From NCBI RefSeq assembly GCF_018139145.2, contig NC_059476.1, positions 6,671,501-6,735,500 of the forward strand: a DNA stretch of 64,000 nt, in the 5' to 3' direction. A program made the position numbers and the translations under genes. A model generated the notes under the pieces. The model saw only the letters and a list, made by a program, of their open reading frames with translations, ran no database searches and was not told the origin of the DNA. This DNA comes from Gymnogyps californianus (Eukaryota; Chordata; Aves; Accipitriformes; Cathartidae). Each line of letters starts with the position of its first letter. Within the stretch, counting starts at the first letter, position 1. Shown one piece after another: positions 37,377 to 49,812 of this stretch.

Positions 37377-40300
37377 CTTTGCCAGAAGGATTCAGAACAG
37401 GTCCCCTCAGGACACAGACAGCGCTCGCTCATTTCTCCTTTCCTGCCTATTCACTTTCATTCCCCCACACCATTTAATTTTTAATTTTTTTCTGCTCTGG
37501 GGACAGCAGTGGAAGAGCATCTCAGGGCTGATTCTTTCCCTCCCCTCTTTTACTCTGTGTAACCAAACCAACAGCAACTTCAGAACCTTGCAAGGCTGAA
37601 ACAATAATTAACACAAAGAACTGAAGCACTAAACTAAGAAGCAGGCAGAACAAATGTTTAACACTGTCTGCTTCTTGTCTAAAGACAAACAGATTGATTT
37701 TTAGGATTCACCTCCATGGCATTTCAAACTGCAATGAAGTAACTTCATTAGTATGAGACATTGATGTAACAGTCCGAGTAAGATGTCACTGTCGTTTAAA
37801 TTCTGCTGGCTGAGCCACCTGGGTGTAAAAGCTTATTTGAAGTCTCTGTATTCAGAGGGCAGTCAATATGTTGCTTTGATTCTATAATTTCGCATGGGTG
37901 TGTGCACTGAAGACAAAAAAATGTAAACCTCAAATATTCACAGTGGGCTGCAAAGGATTAACCCCTTCTGAATCCAGTCCGATTTCTATACTCGCTGGAC
38001 AAGCAAAGGTTTGCAGAAGATAACATGCAAATGCCAGATGGAGATTATCCATTCCGTACAGTATGAAGACCTGAGCTTTATTGCATTGCACAGTGGCACA
38101 GAGAAAGAAATAAAATGCTTAAAATGCTATCACCAAATTCTGCATATGGTGATTGAAACTGAAGGAAATGATATGCTTGAGAGATGAATACAATTGAGGG
38201 TGTGTAAAAGAAATTATACAGGAGAGAGAAACTCGGTACTGGATATGTCAGCAGTTTTCTTCTCAGATTTTTCTCTGCTTCACATTTATTCACTGAATCC
38301 GGGTTCACAATGGAAGATGATCTTTAATAACACACCAGTGGAGGAAGCTTCTCCTCCTCTTGTTAAAGTTGTGATACGCTATTCTGTTGTCCACTGTGTA
38401 TCTGCATGTCCTGTATTTTTTGGCAGTACTCAAAGATCTTATCTGTGACGCTGAAGCTGCCTGTTCAAGACTGATAAGAAATTTACTTTGCTGTGGGAGA
38501 AAAATTTAAAAGAAAAGAGATAAAACTTGTGGATTTCTTTTTTTTTTTTTTTTTCCCCAGAGTATTAAAGTAGGGGGAAAACTTCTGTCTTTAGCACTAA
38601 GAATTGCCTCATTTACTTTAAACACATCTTTCCACTCATGTCCAATTAAAAAAAGTCTAAATTCTTTGTTCTTCTTAACCACCTTAAGAGGACAGTAACA
38701 AGCTATTGCCCTAATTCCTCACCTCCCCCTTCCTCAACCACCAGTAACAAACCAGCACTAAAAACATGCTTAAACTCTCCCATCTGAGGCCAGCATCATT
38801 TCCTTGGGGTGGACTTGAAGCATACAGGTGAAGGGACCAATTTGGGTGAAGGGACTCTGCAATCAAAATCTTGCCAGCGGCTCCATCTCTATCGCATGAT
38901 GGATATAGCCGTTGGACGTAGCCCTGATTTAGTAAGGGAGAGCTACGTGCCGGTCTGACTGCAAACACATGACATGCCAGGAAGTTAAAGCCATTGAAAA
39001 CAAGGAAAGAAGTAGAGACATTTTTTTCTCCGAACAACTTTTGCTTATTAAAAATCCAATAATCACGCAATTTTTACTATTTTAAAGGTCTGCTAAGGAA
39101 CTCCAGTTAGCTGATATGTTTTGGAAACAGGGAACAAATTAGTTTTAGTAAGAACTTCCATTCAAAAATTAAAATTTGATTTTGGTTAAAACTTTCACAT
39201 TTTGCTTCATGTTTGGGTGATAGCACTCACTGAAAGTCTTTTTGGATGAAAAAAATATATATTTGGATTTTGATATTAACCTTTTACATGAAGGAAGAAA
39301 GTAGAGATAGCAAATGTGGTATTTCATATATATTTATCTCAGATGTTCCCATAAAGAACAGAGGCATTTTCTGGCTAGCTGTAATAAAAAAATCTTTGTA
39401 TGAATTAACAAAGAATTTGCTGCAAACTCAGCTAACTTCCTACATATACACAGACTGATCCTTTTGGTATTCTAGTAAACAATCCTGTAGCTGGTTTATA
39501 TAAGGATTTATCTGACTAAGAAGGCATATTCCAGAAAGAAAAGCTGTTAACTTTGGTTTGGACTGTAATACCTGCAATGATTAATGTCCTATTGTGACTG
39601 TTCAGAAAGTCTTATACGGTGAAATAGATAAAACAATATGTAATTACAAGTTTTGTTCTGTCTGAAATAAAGCCCCCCTCCAGTCTCCCCATGCAATCCT
39701 GTTTGTTTCCCTTGCAGCTTTTGTTTCCTGCCACAAATACCCATATTAATCATCTTCCTTCAAACTTAAAAAAGATTATGAAGATCACCACAAAGCAGAA
39801 CCTGAGAAATTCCCGTTGGCATTTCATTCTCAAGATGGATTTAGCAAATCTCAGCATAAAACACCAAATCCGCTATGCTAAGCTTTGTGAAATGGACTGC
39901 ACAAAATATGCAACAACAAAACAGAATCACTGCAAATACTTATGCATATATTTTTCAAGAAGATACAGTGTAGCTCTCAATTTTACCGACATTCACTAGG
40001 CTCTCTCAATTGATGACAATTGGAGAACAAATTGAACTAGCCTGCAGCTTAAAGTTAAATCAGCTATTACCATGACCCTGTATAGTCCACAAAGAACTCT
40101 ATCATTAAGAATATTCTTCTTTGGAAAGTTTGTATTAAGCTAAGGTGAAATTTCAGTTTGAAATGAATACGGACTTTTGCTTTCCTACTGCACCTGGTTA
40201 CCACAGAATGCATTTATGATATTAATCTGTTTACTTACCAGTAAAAACACTATGAACAGAAAAAGCTGTCAGAAACTCTAAGTTTTATGTATGTTGTTTT

Positions 40301-43300
40301 CAGCCACCCGTGGTTGAAAGGGAAGTGAATTATGTTTTTTTCCTTTTGTTTTTTTTTAGCAGCCCAAGCAGTGTAATCAGTCACGTATGTTTTCTGGAGG
40401 GCAGAATATGTTTGTCCCAAAGAATGGTTGAAGCTGAGGAGTATCTAAGCATACATGCTGAGCAGTAGCATGCCAGGAAGAAACGGAGTATTTGGGACAT
40501 TAAAGCTTTCTCAATGTCAAAGATGCTACGGATTGAAGGGATATGAAAATTAGCCTCTTACCTATGGGTCAGGTCTAAGGCACTTCGGCAGCATAATTTG
40601 GGAAGCACACACTGCTGCTGCTTGGTGGAGAGACAGAGACCTTCTGTCTCCCATGCAGCCCATCTGGCATCTCCCACAAGCACCGAATTCACTTATCCAA
40701 CACAAACAAGTGAATAAGCCCTGTGTGTTTAATACTTCACAGAATTTCATTTTAAAGGGAACTGAAAAAAAATAGGAAGGAAGGAATCAGTCTGACTATT
40801 TATATAACAAACTGTGCACTGTTCTCCTTGGTTAGGGCTAATTTCATGCACTGATATCATTATTTGCATGCTCTGCTGATTGGCAATGGAAGAGAGACAC
40901 TAACTCATACAAATTGAAACTAAGTAAATGAATATGGGTATTTTATCTCCATGAAATAGAATAAATTCAAGTGGTTTATTCAGATGAACACTATTATTCT
41001 GGCAGTCACACCTCAATGCCTAAATACTGCTATTTGGGAAGAAATCCACATCCATCTTGGTCACCAAGCCAGGATTCCTTTAAACAAAGAAGAAAAGCTA
41101 GATTTATTTTTTTCCCCTCCTTTTCTTTGAGTGGTAAGCAAATGAGCTGTGAATTCAGCTCCAGAAATAAACCTTGCAAATGTATGAGGTCATCTAGCTT
41201 GAGGATGTGTTCAGTTATAGGTGTACAGAAGCTCTGAACTTCAGACCAATGGACTGATTCCTTTCTCATTCCGTGTTTAGGAGCATTGAGACATAACGGG
41301 TCATTAAAGGCCTGTTTCTCAATGCCGTACGATAGCTGTATCGCAAGATTAAGGAACAAATTTATTTATTTATATATTAAAAGCCTCAATTATTTAAACC
41401 AGACTGCTGTGTAAGAATCTTCACTTCCTTTTCTTTAAGGAATGAAAAATTCCAGCCTTGTTCTTTAGAAGGGCTTGGAACATGATTCCTATGGGCTGCA
41501 GAGCAGAGAGCAAATGTAAGAGTAGAACAAGGACAAGTTTTCTTTTTATGTTTAAAAACCTTAATCATTACTTCTTTAAATTTTGGGGATTGTCATAATT
41601 ACTGCAGGCAGGTTACGGGAGTAAAGTATGGAGGCAGTCTCTCACCACAGAGAGTCCACCTACCAGACGTTCCCACAGTAGAATGAGCTCGTGTCTATGA
41701 TTATATCCTAAGAGCCTGCTGTAAAGGTTGCTGGTTTATCGGGAGCATAACGGTGCTCGCACAAGTTTGCTTGTCTTCAGTAAAGCAACACATGCAATTC
41801 ATAGCTAAAGACATCCAGCACGTGGCTTTAGTTGAGAGGTTGTGTTCCTTTACAGGATCAGATCTTCCAGGATAATGGATTAACACTCTACTAACCGTAC
41901 TGTAAGCACCCTGAGGCTTCTCAGCAGGACTCAATGCTCAGAGACACGTGATTAACAGACTTAATACATACTTCTTTACAAGTTTTCCTAAATCCGAATG
42001 TACTGTATTATCATGAGGCTGTTCCATATAGTTTTGTACAAGCTGCTTCTTAACAGATAAGGGCAAGGATCCTATTCTAGCTATTCTTGATGGTCCACCC
42101 GGTCAACCAACATCATGAAGGACTGGGTAAAGTCAAGTTATTATGCTCTTAAAAGTGTAAAGCAAAATCAAGGGTAGAAGTCTGACTGGGTAGGAAAAAG
42201 TTACAAATATGAAAGTACAAAAATAAAAAACCCCATAAAATACCACAAAAACAACAAACACACAGGAAGTGTATATTGAATTTCTGCAGAAATTACTGGT
42301 TTGGTTCAGGTTAGCAAAATCTTTATCACACACTGTGCAAATGGCAGCTTAATTGATGTAGTTGGCAAGTCTGAGGCAGTTTCATAGGTAAAAGAATACA
42401 TTCCTCCTGTATTATAACTGGATCAGTGCTTTGTAGCTTCTTTCTTTGTACCATTATGTCATTTCCTCTGCCTTATTCACTTGGTCTTATAATTACCACC
42501 ATTAAGTGATAACACTTAAAACTTCAGAGGAAGAACATTCAGAATCATAGCCAAAGCTCCCTCTATGCTGTTTATTTGTTATTTGCAATGCAGTGTCAAC
42601 TAAAATTTTAGTCATCATCATTCTTCTTTAACGAGGAGGCAGTTTACTGACAGTAAAAGAGCTGGGACTAACATGTTTGTAGTGCATACATCTAAGTCAT
42701 CTATACTCCGTTTCCCATGGTATAGAAAACAAAAAAAAGAAGATATGTATATTATTGGACTTTCATTATTTCAGCAAAAATAGCTGTCATTGAATTAAAT
42801 ATCCCCAAGGTCACTGAAAGTCAAAACAACAGCAGCAGTTGGGCTGAACACCTCAACCATAACCTTGTTGCAAGGCTCAGTCTTTCATTACAGGCCTTCC
42901 ACTGATCTCTTCACAAGCCCCTCGCTCCTGTAAGGTTACAGTAGCTCTGCTTTGTCCTTCTCGGATCCCCGAGGCCTCGGAGAGCACACGCCGAACGCAT
43001 TCCTGTTTTTATTTATATCAGTGGGTTTCACATGGCTCATAGTTCAGAGCTGGGCACATGACAAATCAAAATCCAAGAAGGTGGGCACAGCATGGCATTG
43101 ACAGCATTCCTGGCCCTGCTTTTGGTTTGCCATTTAACATGGGCCAGGATATTTAATCTCTTTGAGCCCCAGCCCTCCTAGAGCGCTGTGGCAAGAGGCC
43201 AGATATCTTTGACAGGGTCAGACTTGCACCCTCTGTGTTGGACCATCTGTGAAACGGACCCTTACCACTTGCTTTCTAACATTTCTTGGTTTTTCCTTTT

Positions 43301-44723
43301 AAGTTACGACTTTCAAAAGAGCTTTAAGGAGCCGCAGCTCTAAATCCCAGTCAGATTTCATGGAAAGTTGGCCAAGTTTATCCTTTAAATCTCCTTAGAA
43401 ATCCCAGGCTGCATTTTATTTTACTTTGTTTCCACAACTCTGCTTTGTTTTCTGTTGCTTGAGTCCATCCTTTGCTGGACATTCTGGTCCAGCTGCATGG
43501 GGCTTATGAAAAACTACCTGGAGTACAGCTCTGAAGGGTGAGTGGGCAAAGCTGGTAAACCCCATGCACAGGGCAGCATCTGGAGTGCCTTTACACAAAG
43601 GGAGGCAGGTGGGAGGACCAAACGTACAATAAACAGCAAGTACTTTTGTTTAAATTAGACTTTCCAAAATGCAATAAGAAACCACAGCATGGCAATACAG
43701 TTCATCATCACCCACCGTGTGCTTAAGCATCACATTTAAGAGGCTGCAGCATATGAGTTTGCAGGACTCAGCCATTCCGGAGACAAGTACGTCGCAGCCC
43801 ACGCCCTGATGTTTCAGGCTGTCCATTTTCCACAACAAAAGCTCTTTGGCTTTGAGAAGCAGAGGCGTTGGGACACCGTGTGTGCTGCCTGCCTGGACCT
43901 GGGACCAGGTCACAACCAGCAGCCCTGCCAAACGCACAGCAGATGCTCTCAGCTTCCCAGTGACAAGACGAGGGTCTAAGTGCCACCACTTTCTTATGGC
44001 TGGCTCTGTCACTGGCATGTCATGTCCTCTCAGACATTTTTCTGTGCTTTTTTCTCCCCCTGCTTCCTAACGTGCAGTTTGCCTGTCTTGTCTATAAATC
44101 TAAAACCCTTTGGGGCGGATATTTTCCTGACTGCCTATTTGTACTGGCAGAGACCTCAGCTGGGTTCTCCAAGGCCTTAACTTCTAATTCCCTGACTGCT
44201 TTTTTCTGCTTGAAGCATTGTATTTCTCTCTCAGACAGTGAGCATTTCAGAACATGACTCTGGAAATCTACATATTGCTTTATTACAAAAGTGTTTATGC
44301 TTCTAGTCCTTCCTTCTTGCAATAGCTGTATAATGAAATCACAAAGCAAGAATCTTTCATAATAAAATTTGATGTAGACATGCCTGGAGTATGAAATCAG
44401 AAGAAGTCGGTGATGGGAAAAGCTGCCATCAATCATGGCAGGCAGACTGCTCCCCCCGACAGCAGTCAGAAACAGAGGTAGGAAGATTCAGTAATTCAAT
44501 AATAGCTGCAGCAGAAAGCCAGGAAGAAACATTATGATGCTAGTCACTACATACTTAGTATTATATCTTACCTGCATATCAAATTTGTGAGTGATTGGTA
44601 AAGGAAAAAATTGCACTGAAGTCGTCAAGCTGCAACTGCTTACTTTAAGGCTAAAGAGCTCTTGCTCTTAGTTTTACGTGTCTGAAGAGAGTGTTCTATG
44701 TGCTCTCCGACACCTGCTCCCAT

Positions 44724-44724
<1 letters not shown>

Positions 44725-44761
<37 letters not shown>
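44725..44761. repeat. 37-base cytosine homopolymer
   Basis: An uninterrupted run of C between CACCTGCTCCCATA and AAAAATAATCC. It is by far the longest homopolymer in the window. The minus strand is a 37-base G run able to form G-quadruplexes. Length is uncertain in any assembly. Confidence 0.95.
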
Positions 44762-44763
<2 letters not shown>

Positions 44764-46390
44764 AAATAATCCAGGGAGAAAGGCACAACCAGAGGATGAT
44801 TCACCCCACCTTATCTCTGGATAGGATGAATTGACTGCTCAAGGGTCTACTGTTTTCCATTGCCTGTAGAGATGACTTAGATTAGAAGCCTGACTTTAAT
44901 ACAGCTGTTTCAAAGCAAGCAGCTTCCTCCAAAGTTCACTTTTTTATTTTTAAGTCTTAATCGGATGAGTGACTTTTATGGAATTCACACTACAGTACTA
45001 AGCACCATGCAATCATTAACACACATTCACCGTCATGTCACATTACACATTTTATAAAGCAAGAGAATTGTGGTGCCTTCCTCTCCCCTGCTCCCTGAGA
45101 AGCAGCAGAGCCAGCTCATTCTCCAAAAGTCGTCTTGGGTCAGAATAGAAACCCTGGCTTTTTTAAATTTACATTCTTTAACTCTTGCATAGGATTGCCT
45201 ACATGCTGTATTTAGGAACTGGGAAGTATGCAGTGTAACAAATTGCTGTAAATACCAAAATTTCTCTAGGTCTCTTCAAACGCAAAACCTACATGAAAGC
45301 TTGACAACCTTCTTTCATTCATAGGAGAGAATGAAAAGAGATTATTAATTTAAACCCCAAGTTCTGGACTTATATAAAATAAACAGTCATAAATCATGGT
45401 TTAGACAGATAAAAACATTCTTTTTGGAGGAAACCAGTTATGTTTGCAGGTTCTTGGGTTTCTTTCAAACTTTTGATAAAAGGATAAAAGCTAATTAGGA
45501 TTTTTATATCAAGCCAAAAAAAAAATCCCTAGCGCAAAATATAATAAAATCTGCCACAGAATTGTTTGAAAGCAAACTCTAAATAATGTATTTAATTTTC
45601 ATTTAATCAAGTGAATAACTCTGAATGCAAAGCCTAACAAAAGACAGCCATATAGTTCAGAAAATCTTCCAATGGCCTTCATGAATAACCCTGCAGGCCA
45701 GAAATATTCAAAAATCAAAGTATCAAATAAAAAAATATTTGACTGCCCTGTCAAGTGAATTCAGGCAGCTGAAAATCATTTTATCAAGAGATAAAATGCT
45801 CATAAAACATATCGTACATCTTCAGGCAAAAAAGTCAGAACTATAAGTTATAATTATGCAATTTTTCTCTCCAAGGATCTCTGCAACTCTTACTTTCAGA
45901 CTTTTTTCTTTCTGTGAAAGACATGAAAATATGTTGGGAAAGAACTAGGTTTCTGGGAGAGAAAAATAGTTTTTATTGTCAGTAAAAAAATATCACTGGG
46001 GTTGTAGGAAATCTCTTAATTGAACTCTCCAGAAACTTTAAGTCTGCAAATGTGAAACATAAAATACTAGCATGGGAAAAAAGACATTCTGAACTGGGTC
46101 CTTCTAGTCCATGAAGTACTACAGGTCAGTGAATACTTGTCCAGTAATATATGCAGCACACAGCACAAATACACTTGGTCATTTTTTCCATTTGTCACAT
46201 GCAGACCTGAATTGCTAATCTAATAATGAAAATAGTGCCTCATGGCATGCTGTTGTAACAATTTAAGATTTAGCCACCCATCATGACAAAGTAGATTTCA
46301 GTAAAAACCCAAAGACTGTATTTTGTTATTAAAACATCCTTTTTTTCCTCACTATGGTGGGGGGGAAACAGTCACTACGTTTTATCTATG

Positions 46391-46419
46391 TTAACTATGT
46401 CCCAGCCGAAACCAGGACA
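46391..46419 (-). mobile_element. 29-bp stub of the 0.6-kb ERV LTR family
   Basis: TTAACTATG followed by TCCCAGCCGAAACCAGGACA reproduces the 5' terminus of the LTR (antisense), down to its exact end ACA. It is nearly identical to the corresponding end of the copy at 23913. Nothing else of the LTR is present to the left. Confidence 0.75.
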
Positions 46420-47294
46420 TATAAATAAGTACGCAAACTGGGAAGCTAAGTGGTGTAAGCCTGAGCCCTTTGATTTTAAAAAAATGGAAACAATGAGTTG
46501 AGATTATATCTCCAGCATGGACATCAATTCAGTCACTCCAGAAATAAATCTTACAGACTTGCTTTCGGCAGAAGCCAAGTGAAAAAAAACAATTCGAATT
46601 ATATTACAGGAAATTTTGCTTAATGGAGGAAATGAACTTCCATTTGATGGCTGTTTATATATATTTGTGATACATATAATACAGTATGAGCTTCAGAAGT
46701 AACAAAATGTGCGTTTTCATCTCATCAGAAACTATTTAGCATGCTGCAGTTTGCTAAGGCATGCCATCACTCCAAACTGCAAAGTAGTAAACTTGTCGGT
46801 CTTATTTCCCTGAAGCATACTGACTCCTGGTTGACACTTTGAACAGCACAAACTAATTATAATTGCTCTATAAAAACAAGACTTATGCAAAGGCAACTTT
46901 TTACCAAAGCGTTCTCTTAATGGCTTGACACGAATACATCATTATCCTTTAGCTGCTTGGAGATATCTTTAGCTGAATTCAAGTGAGTTACAACTAGTTT
47001 CTCCAGTATAATCTTTGCAATAACAAGGAACAATGTTTATGTTCACCTTTGCATGTCAAAATAGAACAAACTTGCCAGTGCTATAAATCCATGAATGACA
47101 ACGGGACTAGGCAGACAAGTGAAAAAATAGCATTACAAGTAGTGTTTCACAATAAATAAATTTTTTAAAATCTCATTTATAACTTCTTGGCCTAGGGTAA
47201 TATTGTTAAGTTTCACATGAGTTATAATGCGCTTACTAAATTCAATGGACTAAGACTATCCACTCAAGATTCATAGCGGTTAAGTATGAGAGTT
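46420..47294. other. Noncoding, possible conserved element
   Basis: Unique DNA. The part at about 46740-46900 has a CNE-like texture, including ACTAATTATAATTGC. No gene is seen. Confidence 0.4.
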
Positions 47295-47900
47295 TGTCCT
47301 GGTTTCAGCTGGGGCAGAGCTAACTCTCTTCTTAGTAGCTGGTACAGGGCTGTGTTTTGGATTTAGTGTGAGAATGATGTTGATAACACTCTGAGGTTTT
47401 AGTTGTTGCTAAGTAGCGCTTGTCTTAAGCCAAGGACTTTTCAGTTCCCCATGCTCTGCCAGCAAGCAGGGGTGCAAGGAGCTGGGAGGGAGCACGGCCG
47501 GGGCAGCTGACCTGAACTAGCCAAAGGGGTATTCCATACCATGGAACGTCATGCCCAGTATATAAACTGGGGGGAGTTGGCCGGGAGGTGCGGATCGCTG
47601 CTTGGGCATCGGTCAGCGGGTGGTGAGCAATTGCATTGTGCGTCATTGGGTTTTTTTCCTTTTTTTCCCCCTCTTCTTGTTTTTGTTATGTTCCTTTTCA
47701 TTACTATTTGTAGTATTATTATATTTCATTATTATCATTGTTAGTATTATATTTTACTTCACTTATTAAACCCTTCTTTTCTCAACTCATGAGTTTTACC
47801 TTCTTTCCCAATTCTCCTCCCCATCCCACTGGGAGTGGGGACGGGGAGTGAGGGAGCGGCTGCGTGGTGCTTAGCTGCTGGCTGGGGTTAAACAATGATA
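47295..47900 (+). mobile_element. Solo LTR of an avian ERV (0.6-kb family), copy 2
   Basis: Begins TGTCCTGGTTTCAGCTGGGG and ends GGGTTAAACAATGATA, the usual terminal CACGACA having mutated. Flanks GAGTT (47290-47294) and GCGTT (47901-47905) form a 5-bp duplication with one mismatch, which fixes the ends despite the mutated terminus. A TATATAAA box lies at 47559-47566, the GCAATTGCATTGTGC motif near 47628 and ATTAAA at 47765-47770, so the likely transcription start and polyadenylation site are placed as in a retroviral LTR. There is no internal sequence, so it is a solo LTR. It is opposite in orientation to the copy at 23308-23913. Confidence 0.92.
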
Positions 47901-49756
47901 GCGTTAAATGGAGTTGTTTGCCTTTAGGAGACAAATCCACAGATGAATCAGGGACTTCAGATTTTCGCCAGCTTCATATCAAATCAAGATTTGTACTGTT
48001 ACCAAACAGAAAGGTGAATCATATAAAGGACTAGAGGGAGAAACAACTTAATTAGGTGACACTCCCAGCACTCAAACAGCTTGACGTGGTCCAAAATGTC
48101 TCATAATTCTTTTGATTAAAATGTTACATCCCACAAAGTACCACAGGTAGATGATCTTATTGTATTCCACCTCCTAGCAATACATAAATAAGGCACAAGG
48201 ACACACGAAATCAACACCGTAGAACAGTGGGAAGCAGCTTAATTCAAGAACCTTTTTCCTGGCTTCAAAACATGCCTCATTAATGTTTTGAGCATAAACC
48301 CTATAAAACGTGTGATACACGATAGCAAAAGTTTATAGACACTCAGAGAACTTCACAATGCAAATTTTAGGCAAGTCTGAGGCATGTATAGAAAGGACCA
48401 ACATTTTGAAGACCTTCCTTTCGCAGCCGAGGGGTGACCTCCTCAAAGTCAGAGGTGCCTCATTTACATTTGCACTCTAATTAGAAAGCTGCAACTTTGA
48501 TCCCACAAAAGGAGACGAAAAAAGGAGTTTGGGCATGCATGCATGCTTTGAAGCATCATGTGAATTGACCAGAAAACCCCAAAGGGAAGGTACGGTGATC
48601 AGGAAGAGGTGTCCAGCTCTCTAAAGAAAGTGCTGTTGAATGTTCCTTTAACTTTTCAGTCCTAAGATCTGAAATCTGCCTTAAAGTTAAACTGTAGCTG
48701 GAAAAAGTTTTAATGCTAAGTACACTCAGACTATTATTTCTTTGAACACAATCCCTTTTTCTAAGTTAATTTGTAATTCTCTGATCAAGAATTTAAGTAA
48801 TCAGAAGTTCTGCTTTAGTTAAAAAAAAAAAACCAAAACAAAACATATTTTCCACATTTTAGCTTACACAAATGAGTTACTTATTTTCCTGCTTGACATG
48901 AATCCACACAGCTCAGATCATACAAATTATACTTTGGTGTTGCCTACAATGGAGGCCAAGCGTCGTAGTCCCAGAAGATAGATTGTTTCCCCTGTCAATC
49001 CTCTAGAATTTGTTTGATAGCTAACACCATGAGATACCAGATTGTATAGGTTTTCCAGAGTGGGTGTAAAAGGCAGTGCCTTTCTGATAAGGAGCAGGGA
49101 CAGCCAAAAAGTTGATCACATTTGTCAGAACAACACGTAAGTGATGGTTGAACACAGCAGACTGTTAGAAGGCACAACGTTTTAGAGGCAGCTGTGTTAG
49201 CTTCTTGGTCCATACACAAAAATTATTTCCTAAACTTGCTTTAACCATAAGGATCCCCTAGATAAGAAAACTGTTTTCTACCCTTTCTCCATAAGGTGCC
49301 AGATTTAACACATAATAAGAGACAAGTGCCAAGTCTGGAAACAATCTGCCTGGAGCAACAATATTAAATGTAAAAAGACATTGATAAACTAGTGAGGGTA
49401 GAGAGTAACCAACTGTTTTGTTAGAAATTCCCCAAGAAAACATGTAACCGACACAGTCTGTGCATCTTGTTAGGCTCCCTGGCTCCCACAGCAACAGCGG
49501 TGGAAGCTGAAACGTCTCACTGATAGTTCAGCACGTTGTTCCAAAGTGTGGCAGTTATGCTTCCCACCGAGTTATTTGGTTATTGACATCTATTTGTACA
49601 AGGCCATAGCAAGAAACTGAGAAACGAATTACGGTTAGTGTTGTTTCAGCAAATGGACACACCGACAAAGAGCAAAACGTGAATAATTAACAGTGACTTA
49701 TCAACCCTCACTTCGTTGTCCCGCTTCAAGGCGTTATTGTTGTCTTATTGAGAGTT

Positions 49757-49812
49757 AAAAAAACAAACAAACAAAAAACCAAAAACAACAACAAAAAAAA
49801 CAACAACACCCA
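49757..49812. repeat. A/C-only low-complexity tract
   Basis: A tract made almost only of A and C (AAACAAACAAACAAAAAACC, then AACAACAACAAAAAAAACAA). It is a simple repeat of the CAAA/CAA type. Similar tracts lie at 53443-53510 and 56620-56690, and in the complementary G/T form at 61987-62060. Confidence 0.85.

Larger units (their letters stand above)
28461..46390. other. Long noncoding stretch, no confirmed gene
   Basis: About 18 kb, mostly unique AT-rich DNA. Items listed separately are a short tandem repeat (29666), a hairpin (30888), MIR-like remnants (34690, 35855), two exon-like segments (35044 and 37181) and the C homopolymer (44725). Minus-strand frames of 119-124 codons at 32015-32389, 38711-39070 and 43650-44018 resemble no known protein and lack splice or promoter context. 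Confidence 0.5.
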
